This document shows positions 9,026 through 16,648 of a stretch of 34,245 nt of DNA, in pieces (the first letter of the stretch is position 1; each line of letters opens with the position of its first letter). The notes below the pieces were generated by a model that searched no databases, had not been told where the DNA came from, and was given only the letters and a program-made list of their open reading frames with translations. Source of the DNA: Cytobacillus sp. IB215665 (GTDB lineage Bacteria > Bacillota > Bacilli > Bacillales > SM2101); the NCBI RefSeq assembly GCF_033963835.1, contig NZ_JAXBME010000029.1:1-34245 (forward strand), read 5' to 3'. The position numbers were made by a program, and so were the translations under genes.

Positions 9026-9048
9026 TTGTTAAATAATGTAATTAACAA
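9026..9048. promoter_or_regulatory. Dyad symmetry upstream of the catalase operon
   Basis: TTGTTAA, nine bases, TTAACAA. It lies between the divergent MoxR and catalase operons, about 85 bases before the first catalase-operon gene. It could be an operator. The half-sites resemble Rex sites but the spacing is longer than the Rex consensus I know. Confidence 0.35.
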
Positions 9049-9132
9049 CCGTGTTTTTCGTAATAAAATGAATGTTTCTGTCTTTCTTAACATATATATC
9101 TTAGATACATTTTGATAAAAGGAGCTGAGGAA

Positions 9133-9351
9133 ATGAACCCTCAAAATACTCCACTATATTTGTTTGATCCATATGTTTATCAAGCCTTATCTTCTATCCG
9201 CGGGACAAATGTCGTAGTTCAAACAACACAAGGTTCATTAAGAGGTATTTTACAAACAGTTATGCCCGATCATATTGTCATTGAAGTTAGTAAATCACCA
9301 TTTTTCGTGAGAACCCAGCACATTGTTTGGATATCGCCCACTCAAGGTTAA
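9133..9351 (+). CDS. Small DUF2642-like protein
   Basis: A 72-residue protein with a beta-rich pattern: NVVVQTTQGSLRGILQTVMP followed by HIVIEVSKSPFFVRTQHIVWI. This resembles the small SM-like fold of DUF2642 proteins, some of which are linked to spores in Bacillus. The open frame reaches back to a TTG at 9112, but the ATG at 9133 is preceded by GGAG and GAGG at suitable distances and is preferred. The manganese catalase gene starts 14 bases after its stop, so the two are probably one operon and may work in the same place. The function is unknown. Confidence 0.7.
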   Translation: MNPQNTPLYLFDPYVYQALSSIRGTNVVVQTTQGSLRGILQTVMPDHIVIEVSKSPFFVRTQHIVWISPTQG

Positions 9352-9365
9352 AAGGAGGCATTACC

Positions 9366-10256
9366 ATGTTTAAACGACTTAACCGTTTGCAAATAGCTCT
9401 AACTATACCTGAGCACGGAGATGCCAACGCTGCTGCTGCAGTCCAAGAATTACTTGGAGGTCGCTTCGGTGAAATGTCAACGCTGAATAACTATATGTAT
9501 CAGTCCTTCGGCTTTCGAAATAAATCTAAGTTTAAACCTTTTTATGACCTTGTCGCTAGCATTACTGCTGAAGAGTTTGGGCATGTTGAACTGGTGAACA
9601 ACACAATAAATTTGTTGTCAAGAGGCATCACATTTCCAGGTGATCCAAACATTACACCACTTCAAAACGGCTTAAATAAACGAAATACGTACCAATATAT
9701 TGCTACAGCGCAGACAGCCTTACCAGGTGACTCAATGGGCAAAGCCTGGACAGGAGATTACGTGTTCAATAGCGGAAACCTCGTACTTGATCTTTTGCAC
9801 AATTTCTTCTTAGAACTAGGTGCTCGTACACATAAAATGCGTGTATATGAAATGACGGATCATCCAACTGCGAGGGAAATGATTGGCTATCTATTAGTAC
9901 GGGGAGGCACTCATGCACTCGCATATGCTAAAGCACTAGAAATTGCAACAGGAGTTGATGTCAAGAAAATGCTCCCAGTGCCTGATTTAGACAATTCAAA
10001 ATTTGATTATGCTAGAAAATATGAAGAACAAGGATTGAATAACATCTTATACACATGGAGTGATACAGACTATAAAGACATTAATAAAATCTGGAAAGGT
10101 ACTAACCCTGAAAATGGCGAGCCATTAGCAGTCATAGAGGGGACACCTGAAGGCGCTCCAATACCAGACTTAGATGATATGCCAGAAGAATTTGCGCCAG
10201 GAATCGATAGAGATGATTATGAACGAATTGCTAAGAAACTGATGGAAAATTTGTAA
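9366..10256 (+). CDS. Manganese catalase
   Basis: Breaks hydrogen peroxide down to water and oxygen with a two-manganese centre. The 296-residue protein has the ferritin-like four-helix ligand set: Glu36 (GEMSTLNNYMYQ), Glu70 with His73 (AEEFGHVE), Glu150 (FLELGARTHKMR) and His183 (GGTHALAYAKALE). The 70/73 and 150/183 spacings equal those I recall for the Lactobacillus plantarum enzyme. The frame extends upstream to 9327 but overlaps the DUF2642 gene; the ATG at 9366 has AAAGGAGG just before it. The closest known relative I recall is B. subtilis YdbD. The acidic, proline-rich tail (about 250-285) is typical of Bacillus members, several of which are spore-associated. Confidence 0.93.
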   Translation: MFKRLNRLQIALTIPEHGDANAAAAVQELLGGRFGEMSTLNNYMYQSFGFRNKSKFKPFYDLVASITAEEFGHVELVNNTINLLSRGITFPGDPNITPLQNGLNKRNTYQYIATAQTALPGDSMGKAWTGDYVFNSGNLVLDLLHNFFLELGARTHKMRVYEMTDHPTAREMIGYLLVRGGTHALAYAKALEIATGVDVKKMLPVPDLDNSKFDYARKYEEQGLNNILYTWSDTDYKDINKIWKGTNPENGEPLAVIEGTPEGAPIPDLDDMPEEFAPGIDRDDYERIAKKLMENL

Positions 10257-10290
10257 CTTATATTAGAGATTTAGAAGTTGGGGGTTTTAC

Positions 10291-10338
10291 AAGGCTGAAA
10301 GAAAAGCAATGAAAGTGGTTTTCTCTCAGCTTTTTTTA
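10291..10338 (+). terminator. Terminator after manganese catalase
   Basis: The arms AAGGCTGAAAGAAAA (10291-10305) and TTTTCTCTCAGCTT (about 10319-10332) pair with one mismatch and are followed by a T run. It lies about 35 bases after the catalase stop. Confidence 0.8.
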
Positions 10339-10445
10339 TCATACACTCTTGCTTTTACCACTTTCATGAATCTTGTACAAACAAAGGAGACAGTATAGCA
10401 AGGAAAGACTATATTGACCTTCATCGATATAATGATATTTTTTAC

Positions 10446-10853
10446 TCAATTATTTTTCCATATTAGTCTTCCCATAACACTTTGCATATATTTCTTCAGT
10501 ATTTTCATTCGTTATTGGCGTTCTTTTATGTATTGAAGGAGATTATTTTCATAGCTTTCTATTAATATCTTGTGTATTTTTGATATTAATCCACATTGAA
10601 AATTTGTTAAACAATATATTGCTTTTTTGGATTCCTCTAATTATATATATATAAGCCTTATTAATACATGCTCTTTATTTAACTTATCTAATATAATTAC
10701 CTTACCTTAATCTGCTATTGCTTTCCTTAAGTCTCCTTGCTTTTAAAGTAGTGTTGCTCTGTATTCAAACGTAGTTATATCTTTTTCATTTAATTCAATA
10801 ACCTTATCATAGCCTAAAATTGATTTTACATAATTTTCTAGATTTATTTTCAT
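10446..10853 (-). pseudogene. Decayed tetratricopeptide-repeat gene
   Basis: One frame from an ATG at 10853 to a TGA at 10446 reads through at least four in-frame stop codons. Its first 60 codons give a clear TPR pattern: SILGYDKVIELNEKDITTFE, then YRATLL, a stop, KQGDLRKAIAD, a stop, then GKVIILDK. The alternation of G-D-x-x-x-A-I and Y-D-K-x-I-x-L is the family signature. No intact version is possible in this frame. It lies at the start of the accessory island and no function can be inferred. Confidence 0.7.
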
Positions 10854-10935
10854 ATTATTTATATGCAACATCGTTCTCAAATCTTTAAGATCGGTCATCA
10901 ATAAATACATTTTCCAAATTGCCTAAACAATCAAT

Positions 10936-10972
10936 AAAAAAAACTCAAAGCAAAGCCCGAGATTTTTTTATA
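10936..10972 (-). terminator. Weak terminator-like hairpin after the thioredoxin gene
   Basis: On the minus strand CTCGGG pairs with TTTGAG (three Watson-Crick pairs, then G-T pairs), flanked by A and T runs. It is about 75 bases after the stop at 11045. The stem is weak, so this is tentative. Confidence 0.4.
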
Positions 10973-11044
10973 ATCACTTTCAAATTGACTTAAGATTGCT
11001 AAACTACATAATAGATATAACATTCTATAATTCAACTATAAATA

Positions 11045-11617
11045 TTATCCTATTAATTGCTTTTCACTTTGAGCACTATTTTTTTCAACCATTTTATAAA
11101 TAAAGCTTGAATCACCAGGATGTCCTTGTGCCAATATTTTTTTATCTTTCTTTACGTACATGGCATAAGGAAAGCTATATACACCCATTTTGTCAAAAAG
11201 ATTTTTATCGCTGACGTAATTTAAACCTTCATTTTTAAAATGATCGTAGTATTTTTGATTTTCTTCAGATTCACCTCTAGAGACAATCATTGTAAAAACA
11301 TCTTTATAACCATTTAAATCATTCTTCAAGTCAGGATATAAAGATTTACATGCACTACAATTTGGTGAGATGAATATCAAAAGAAGATCTTTTTCTAAGT
11401 TATTATCTATATTTAGAGTAACTTCTTTGTTTAAATCGGATTGTAAAACCATATTAGGGATTTTTTCAATTTGTTTATTACGAGGAATACCCATTTTCAT
11501 TGACTCTACAAATTGTATATACCTTCCAATCAACTTAAGCATTCTAATATTGAGAATAACAAGTGAAAATACTATTATAAACAATACAATTATTAAAATA
11601 TTCCAAGTCGTTCCCAT
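11045..11617 (-). CDS. Membrane-anchored thioredoxin-like protein (MauD/TlpA type)
   Basis: A 190-residue protein with one N-terminal membrane helix (about 6-24) and a thioredoxin fold outside the membrane. The redox motif is CSAC (Cys87, Cys90) in FISPNCSACKSLYPDL. The cis-proline is Pro150 in YSFPYAMYV. Such proteins exchange disulfides, and MauD-like ones are usually found beside MauE-like membrane partners, as here: the MauE-like gene ends two bases upstream. With the ABC exporter and the Cys-rich peptide gene further upstream, the simplest reading is oxidation or isomerisation of disulfides in the exported peptide. The base composition is more A+T-rich than the conserved flanking genes. 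Confidence 0.82.
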   Translation of the reverse strand: MGTTWNILIIVLFIIVFSLVILNIRMLKLIGRYIQFVESMKMGIPRNKQIEKIPNMVLQSDLNKEVTLNIDNNLEKDLLLIFISPNCSACKSLYPDLKNDLNGYKDVFTMIVSRGESEENQKYYDHFKNEGLNYVSDKNLFDKMGVYSFPYAMYVKKDKKILAQGHPGDSSFIYKMVEKNSAQSEKQLIG

Positions 11618-11619
11618 TT

Positions 11620-12150
11620 TTAAAGACCCCTTTCTAACGAATCTATTTTTTTCATGCTTAATCTATATTCTGAGAATAGGTAGTAAAAATTTGCCAGAAG
11701 AATACTTGAGAATATAAAAGGAATTAAGTTGATACTCCATTTTATTTGTACTGGAAAGGTCGCCATTAACACCAAAATAGCAACGAAAAACAAATTCCTT
11801 ATAACAATACCAGTAGATAACTCTTCTGAATTTAAAATACCTCCACACCCACAGTTCATTTTTTCTTTGCTGTTTACTAGATGGACGATTATACCCAGGG
11901 TATACAAAATTAATAGTACGCTTGCAGCATATAGGGTTAAGGTATAATTTATATTGAATATAAACCCAATTGGAATACTTACCTCCACAAAAATCAGAAA
12001 AATAAGCAGCACATGAACAGGGACTTTTTTTAGAAATACTAAAGACTTAAAAATACTTGCATGCTCTTGAAATTTCGTTACTTTACTGAATGCTGTAGAT
12101 AAAAACAAGATTATGAAGAACAATTGACAAATTAATGATAGGTTAACCAT
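11620..12150 (-). CDS. MauE/DoxX-like membrane redox protein
   Basis: A protein of 176 residues with about four membrane helices. The region after the third helix carries NCGCGG (Cys100, Cys102), the paired-cysteine motif of the MauE family, which passes electrons or disulfides across the membrane to thioredoxin-like partners. A longer start at 12162 is possible, but GGTGG precedes the ATG at 12150 and nothing precedes 12162. The ABC transporter ends 20 bases upstream and the thioredoxin-like gene starts two bases downstream, so the three form one operon. Together with the CSAC protein it would make a membrane redox relay like the pair MauE-MauD. Confidence 0.8.
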   Translation of the reverse strand: MVNLSLICQLFFIILFLSTAFSKVTKFQEHASIFKSLVFLKKVPVHVLLIFLIFVEVSIPIGFIFNINYTLTLYAASVLLILYTLGIIVHLVNSKEKMNCGCGGILNSEELSTGIVIRNLFFVAILVLMATFPVQIKWSINLIPFIFSSILLANFYYLFSEYRLSMKKIDSLERGL

Positions 12151-12170
12151 ACAACCACCCATTTAGATTT

Positions 12171-13946
12171 TTATTTGTACCAATCTAATTGCATTTGATA
12201 CATCTGAGCATACTCACGATTTAAATTCATTAAAGTTTCATGACTTCCTTCTTCAATAATTTCTCCATTTTGCAATACAAAAATCTTATCAGCTAATCTT
12301 GCAGAGGCCATCCTATGAGAAATAAAAATGCCTGTTTTATTATTCGTTAGGTTATCAAATTGATTATAAACTTCTAATTCTGCTTTTGGATCAAGAGCTG
12401 AGGTTGGTTCATCAAGAACAAATATTTCTCCCTCTTTATATAATGCTCTTGAAATTGCAATCTTTTGCCATTGACCTTCTGAAAGATCTTCTCCTTCTAA
12501 AAATATCTTCCCCAAAATTGTTTCTTCTCCATCTTTAAGGTTTTTAGTAATTGAATCAACACCTGACATACTCATTACTGTCTGTAATTTTTCATCATCA
12601 ACTTGGCTATCTAAAATTATATTACGTTTTAAAGATAAATTATACTTCATGTAATCTTGGAAAATTACTGTGATTTTCTTAAAGAGTTCCGATCTATCAA
12701 TATCGTTTATATTAATTCCATCTACTAAAATTTCCCCTTTATTAATAGGGTATAAACCCATCAAACAATAAATTAGAGTTGTTTTCCCAGAGCCGTTTTG
12801 ACCAACGATAGCTATTTTTTCTCCACACTCAATTTTAAAACTTATATTTTTCAACGCTTGTTGCTCACTGTATGGATATTTAAATGAAACATTTTTAAAT
12901 TCAATACTAGAATTGAAACTAAATGGCCTATTTTCTTTTGATTCATTTAGTTCATAATTAGAATCTTGAAAATCCAAAAACTCAAAAAGATCTCTAATAT
13001 AAAGACTATCACTGTATATTTCACCTATATTGTATGAAATATCAATTAGGCTTCTTTCGGCAGCTTGCACTGATTGAAGAACACTTACAAAATCCCCTAT
13101 TTGGATTGATTTATTTCTTACAAACTTCAATAAAAAAACACTTACTAGAAAATATAAAGCTGATGACAACACATTAATACATATATTTGCAAACTCTCTA
13201 GACTTTATAAGAGTTAAATATTCTTTACTAATTTTTTTAAATAGAAATGCCCATCTATTAAGAAAGAAATCTTTAAGATTAAATATTCTTATCTCACTTG
13301 CACTGACACGATTAGTAAGTAATGCTGAGAGATATGCTTGCTCTCTTGCTTTAGGAGTTTGGTGTAAATGCATTTGAAATTCCATCTTACCGTATTTTAC
13401 TCTTAAGTAAATAATCGGTATGACAATTACCATTACAATCACTATCAGTAGCCAATGGTATGAAATTAAAAAGATAAATAAGCTTGTAAGAGTAATTATT
13501 CCTTCAAAGATGTTCAAAGTAGACACTACAGGTGACATCAACCTAATTCCTTTATTATATTGAATTCTATCTAGATGATTATGAAACTTTGCATTTTCAA
13601 AAAATGCTAAAGGAGACCCGACTGACTTTTCTGATACCATCTTTTCCAAAATATAATCAAGTTTTTTTTCGTACTTTGAATTTATATATAACTTAATATT
13701 TCCAATAGATTTTTGGATAATAAGTACAATTAATTGTAGAAATAATAATAGCCAAAGTTGGTGACTATTAATATCATTATCCCCTCTTAATACGGATGAT
13801 ATAAAGTTAATAATTTCCTTTGATAGCCAAACCGTAATAATTGGCACAAACCCTGTAATGATTGCGAAAATGAGAGACAGTAATACCCAATACTTTGCAT
13901 ATTTAAAGACAAGATAGAATGATCTTTTATAATAGTTATTTTTCAT
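12171..13946 (-). CDS. ABC transporter, fused permease and ATPase (peptide exporter type)
   Basis: A 591-residue half-transporter with six membrane helices (about residues 15-300) and a C-terminal ATPase. Walker A is GQNGSGKT (382-389), the Q-loop glutamine is Q430, the signature is LSEGQ (489-493, Glu in place of the usual second Gly), Walker B is FVLDEPTSALD (509-519) and the switch His is H544 in FISHR. There is no N-terminal C39 peptidase domain, so it would not cut a double-glycine leader itself. A GAGGAG ribosome site precedes the ATG. It lies between the six-cysteine peptide gene and two redox genes, so the likely cargo is that peptide. The direction (export) is inferred from the fused architecture. 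Confidence 0.9.
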   Translation of the reverse strand: MKNNYYKRSFYLVFKYAKYWVLLSLIFAIITGFVPIITVWLSKEIINFISSVLRGDNDINSHQLWLLLFLQLIVLIIQKSIGNIKLYINSKYEKKLDYILEKMVSEKSVGSPLAFFENAKFHNHLDRIQYNKGIRLMSPVVSTLNIFEGIITLTSLFIFLISYHWLLIVIVMVIVIPIIYLRVKYGKMEFQMHLHQTPKAREQAYLSALLTNRVSASEIRIFNLKDFFLNRWAFLFKKISKEYLTLIKSREFANICINVLSSALYFLVSVFLLKFVRNKSIQIGDFVSVLQSVQAAERSLIDISYNIGEIYSDSLYIRDLFEFLDFQDSNYELNESKENRPFSFNSSIEFKNVSFKYPYSEQQALKNISFKIECGEKIAIVGQNGSGKTTLIYCLMGLYPINKGEILVDGININDIDRSELFKKITVIFQDYMKYNLSLKRNIILDSQVDDEKLQTVMSMSGVDSITKNLKDGEETILGKIFLEGEDLSEGQWQKIAISRALYKEGEIFVLDEPTSALDPKAELEVYNQFDNLTNNKTGIFISHRMASARLADKIFVLQNGEIIEEGSHETLMNLNREYAQMYQMQLDWYK

Positions 13947-13985
13947 GATGTCTCCTCTAACACATAAAAAGATTAATTTACAAGA

Positions 13986-14026
13986 AAAAAGACTGATAAT
14001 TACTTATGTTAATTATCAGTCTTTTT
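13986..14026 (-). terminator. Strong hairpin between peptide gene and transporter (attenuator or terminator)
   Basis: A perfect 17-bp stem (13986-14002 with 14010-14026), 7-base loop, T runs on both strands. It lies 96 bases after the peptide stop and 40 bases before the transporter ATG. No separate promoter is obvious between it and the transporter, so partial read-through would give much peptide mRNA and little transporter mRNA. Confidence 0.88.
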
Positions 14027-14121
14027 TCATACTAGTTAATAATATGAGTGCACTCAATAGTTATATATTAACTAATTAACTGAGAAAGCTATTTAGATAT
14101 TACGTTAGATGTAATATACAA

Positions 14122-14271
14122 TTATTTGATTCTTGTGCAGAAACACACTTTTCTTCCAACTGAAGGATCCCAACCACAAATTGTGTAGAATCCACATTCA
14201 CATCTCTCGTCAACACATTCACCTTGTAATTTAGAATTTCCTGATAAAAGATTTGCTAACTTTGCTAACAT
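14122..14271 (-). CDS. Six-cysteine small peptide, probable exported product
   Basis: A 49-residue reading frame from ATG 14271 to TAA 14122 with GGGGAG eight bases before the start. The first part, MLAKLANLLSGNSK, is hydrophobic and could be a leader or a membrane-active helix. The rest has six cysteines (19, 24, 26, 32, 43, 45) in the pattern C-x4-C-x-C-x5-C-x10-C-x-C, with CGFYTICGWDPSVGRK in the middle and FCTRIK at the end. There is no double-glycine leader and no classical signal peptide. It has its own promoter (14445-14417), and the ABC exporter, MauE-like and thioredoxin-like genes follow. A disulfide-bonded bacteriocin or signal peptide is the inference; I do not recognise the family. 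Confidence 0.78.
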   Translation of the reverse strand: MLAKLANLLSGNSKLQGECVDERCECGFYTICGWDPSVGRKVCFCTRIK

Positions 14272-14406
14272 TTAACCGACTCCCCTCTAAGATAATATTT
14301 TTCTAATGAAGCTCGCGAGTTCTTAGAATTTTTCAGTAGACCAATAAGCTAAATTTAGATAAAAAAGAAAAAAATCCCTTTAATACTAATTTATCCTATA
14401 AAGTCT

Positions 14407-14445
14407 ACTAAATAACAATTTAGTATATTTTTACTATTTAGTCAA
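14407..14445 (-). promoter_or_regulatory. Promoter with overlapping dyad for the Cys-rich peptide gene
   Basis: Minus strand: -35 TTGACT (14445-14440), 17-base spacer, -10 TAAATT (14422-14417). An 8-bp inverted repeat (ACTAAATA at 14407-14414 and TATTTAGT at 14435-14442) spans the -10 and overlaps the -35, so a repressor bound here would block RNA polymerase. The leader from the predicted start to the ATG is about 140 bases and contains a CTCGCGAG palindrome. Confidence 0.65.
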
Positions 14446-14565
14446 CAATTTATTTCAAAATTTTCAATAAAATTGTCGAAATTTGCTTTTATCTAAACTT
14501 TTTCTTTCACTGAATTATTACCCTAATTTATTTTTGTTAAATAGATATTATGTTGTTTTAAAAAA

Positions 14566-14653
14566 GGAGCTTAACTGTTCTAGCTTATGAAAAATTGGCA
14601 TGAGAAGAATTATATAAAACTTATATCTCTACCTTTTTAGTTATTTAAGCTCC
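14566..14653. repeat. 88-bp element with 9-bp inverted ends
   Basis: GGAGCTTAA (14566-14574) is repeated inverted as TTAAGCTCC (14645-14653). It lies next to the transposase remnant and could be an insertion-sequence end or a small non-coding repeat. Only one copy is present in the window. Confidence 0.35.
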
Positions 14654-14717
14654 CATTCATGTTAGGATTTATGAATCTATTTATTTACTTTTACTAAGAA
14701 AGGGTTTACAATTTCTC

Positions 14718-15034
14718 TTACTTTAGCTTTAATAGGCTCTCTGTAGCTAAATTCATGGTTATACGATCTGATACGTGATAGGCTAAGATTTCACTGGTCG
14801 ATCCATCTTTAATAGTGGACAAATAGGCTTTCTGACCCCTTACGTAAAATAAATATGTGATATTGGTTAGAGGAGTACTTTTCCAGGGACTTACTTAAAT
14901 TGTCGGTCCAACAGATTGGGTACAATCCTATGTTCTTGTGTTGCTTTCATCATTCGTCTATAAGAGTTTGCCTTTCTAATATGGCATATAATGGCGGCTG
15001 CTTCTTCATTATTCGTCGTATAAGCTTCAAATTA
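14718..15034 (-). pseudogene. IS3-family transposase remnant (OrfB, integrase core)
   Basis: Two frames on the minus strand give consecutive parts of an IS3 OrfB. The first reads RKANSYRRMMKATQEHRIVP and then NLLDRQFK before a stop. After a frame change, the second reads NITYLFYVRGQKAYLSTIKD, then GSTSEILAYHVSDRIT, and ends at a TAA at 14718. This is the region holding the first catalytic Asp of the DDE domain (TDITY in intact members, here TNITY, so that Asp is lost). Both the N-terminal part and the C-terminal part with the last catalytic residues are missing. The element is dead. Confidence 0.8.
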
Positions 15035-15043
15035 TAGACAACA

Positions 15044-15098
15044 AAAATGTACCCTATAAGAAGACTTTTTAAAGTGCTTATTCTATAGGGTACATTTT
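15044..15098. repeat. Large palindromic hairpin next to the IS remnant
   Basis: A 15-bp perfect stem (15044-15058 with 15084-15098, core TGTACCCTATA/TATAGGGTACA) with further imperfect pairing inside. A and T runs flank it, so it could terminate in either direction, but no adjacent intact gene needs it. Confidence 0.6.
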
Positions 15099-15443
15099 AG
15101 TAAAAGGCGGTACTAAATGTTACAAGGTGACTAAATATATACTAATGTAACTTATGTACTCCCTACCCATTTGGTGTCGTTAGGGAGCTAATAAACGATT
15201 AAATACCTTGCTGTATTTTATATTATGAAAATAAATTTTTTTAATAACCTTTTAGGTGGTCTGCAGACATTTACAGCATTCAAAAATACTATTTCATTAA
15301 CTTTATGTCACTTGTTTCAGCTTTCTTCCTCTAGGTTAATCTTTGGATGTTCACATATGTTTCTTTCTAAAACTTTGATCTCACTAGAAAAAAATACAAC
15401 ATTGGCTACCTATTTTGATTAATTTTCGAAAAGTGAAACACCA
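15099..15443. other. Stretch without a supported gene
   Basis: Short open frames here have no ribosome site and no protein-like pattern. I see no RNA gene or repeat beyond A+T-rich sequence. Confidence 0.5.
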
Positions 15444-16190
15444 TTAGGACGTCCTTGTATGTTTCTTATTCATGACCCTTTTTTCAATTAAGTTGGTATA
15501 AAAAGCAATTGAACCCAAAAGGCATGAATAGATTGTGAAAACTGGTAAAATTCCTAATATGTTAACTGAAAATAGATTTTCATGCCCTTCTGTTCCCGCA
15601 CTTTTTTCAGCACCTAAACTCGGACCACTAACTAAATCAATCGATACAACAGTCAGTTTAAATATTTGGACGAACAAAAAAATCGTCCCAATAATCAACA
15701 TTATACGTAAAATTTTTATCCGAGAAGGTTTACGAAAAGAAAATAGCTTCTTTAATTTAGGGTATTGGCTTCCAATTTGTTTGATCCACTGCCAATGTAA
15801 TCCTAAATGAACCCCAACTATAAGTAATCCGAGGATTGACAAAATAATATGAAGAGCAAGCCAATTTATGCTTGTGAAATATCTAAAATTAGGAAAGATA
15901 ACCTCGGAAATTAATAATCCACTTACCATAATAAACAACATATCTAACAACAGGGTTATATTTAATAAGTATGATAGTAAGGCTTTGCCTCTTATTCTTT
16001 TTGAGAATATTTTTTTGCTCATACCAATAATCCAATCTTTGTTTAAAAATAAATGAATAATTAATGCTACTGCCAATAAAATACTAGCTATTTCATGAAA
16101 TGCTACACTGGTGATAGCTGGAGCAAATAATAAGCTAAATGTAATTGCAATCAATAAATCAAAACAAAATTTAAAACGATTTTTTTTCAT
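15444..16190 (-). CDS. DUF4405-type membrane protein, possible haem-binding
   Basis: A 248-residue membrane protein with about five helices (12-30, 35-50, 75-95, 111-130, 163-185) and a final C-terminal helix. Four histidines sit as two His-x13-His pairs: His32/His46 and His114/His128, with His132 next to them. This spacing in neighbouring helices is how cytochrome b proteins hold two haems, and DUF4405 proteins are related to that fold. The ATG at 16190 is chosen because AGGAGG lies seven bases before it; an upstream in-frame TTG lies too close to the ribosome site. The regulator gene ends 59 bases upstream, so the two are probably co-transcribed. The electron partner and role are unknown. 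Confidence 0.75.
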   Translation of the reverse strand: MKKNRFKFCFDLLIAITFSLLFAPAITSVAFHEIASILLAVALIIHLFLNKDWIIGMSKKIFSKRIRGKALLSYLLNITLLLDMLFIMVSGLLISEVIFPNFRYFTSINWLALHIILSILGLLIVGVHLGLHWQWIKQIGSQYPKLKKLFSFRKPSRIKILRIMLIIGTIFLFVQIFKLTVVSIDLVSGPSLGAEKSAGTEGHENLFSVNILGILPVFTIYSCLLGSIAFYTNLIEKRVMNKKHTRTS

Positions 16191-16249
16191 TTTCAATCCT
16201 CCTGAAAAACACCTTTAATTATATTTACGAATGCCCTTCAATTCACTAA

Positions 16250-16636
16250 TTATAAATTTTTTAATATCATTCTAATTGCTGTTGAACAGTTTACATCATG
16301 TTCCTTTGCATAATTATTAAGTTTCTTAAAAGACTCCTCATCCAATCGAACGTGTAATGGAAAACTAAGCTTTTCTGACTTTTCTTTTCTAGGCCTTCCT
16401 CTTTTCGTTCTCCTATTTCCTTCTTCATCCATCCAAGCCTCAATTGTAACAGTGCCATACTGTTCAATAATCTGTTGACAATTATGCTTGTCCCATAGAT
16501 CTTTCGCTTTCTTTTTATAAATGATAGATAGCTGAATTTCTTCATCACTTAACCCGATAAACTTTGCTTTCTTATAGAATTTTTCTTTCAACAATTGCTC
16601 TAATTCTTCGTATGAAGAAAAAGTTATTTGATTCAT
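16250..16636 (-). CDS. AT-hook and ribbon-helix-helix DNA-binding protein, likely autorepressor
   Basis: A 128-residue protein. The C-terminal 38 residues (about 91-128) fit a ribbon-helix-helix domain: strand PLHVRLDEE, helix SFKKLNNYAKEHD, helix CSTAIRMILKNL. Just before it is a basic KRGRPRKEK stretch (78-86) with the RGRP core of an AT-hook, which binds the minor groove of A/T tracts. The N-terminal 70 residues are helical and unrecognised. The promoter (16684-16676) is flanked by two dyads with A/T arms (16649-16665, 16686-16702), which suits such a protein, so autoregulation is inferred. The haem-type membrane protein gene follows 59 bases later. A plasmid or mobile-element origin is possible. 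Confidence 0.75.
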   Translation of the reverse strand: MNQITFSSYEELEQLLKEKFYKKAKFIGLSDEEIQLSIIYKKKAKDLWDKHNCQQIIEQYGTVTIEAWMDEEGNRRTKRGRPRKEKSEKLSFPLHVRLDEESFKKLNNYAKEHDVNCSTAIRMILKNL

Positions 16637-16648
16637 TTAAACACTCCT

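Noticed and set aside
11729-11947. Plus-strand frame opposite the MauE-like gene
   Set aside because: Antisense shadow; the minus-strand protein has membrane helices and the CGCGG motif.
15225-15422. 65-residue plus-strand frame
   Set aside because: No ribosome site, A+T-driven composition and no family-like pattern.
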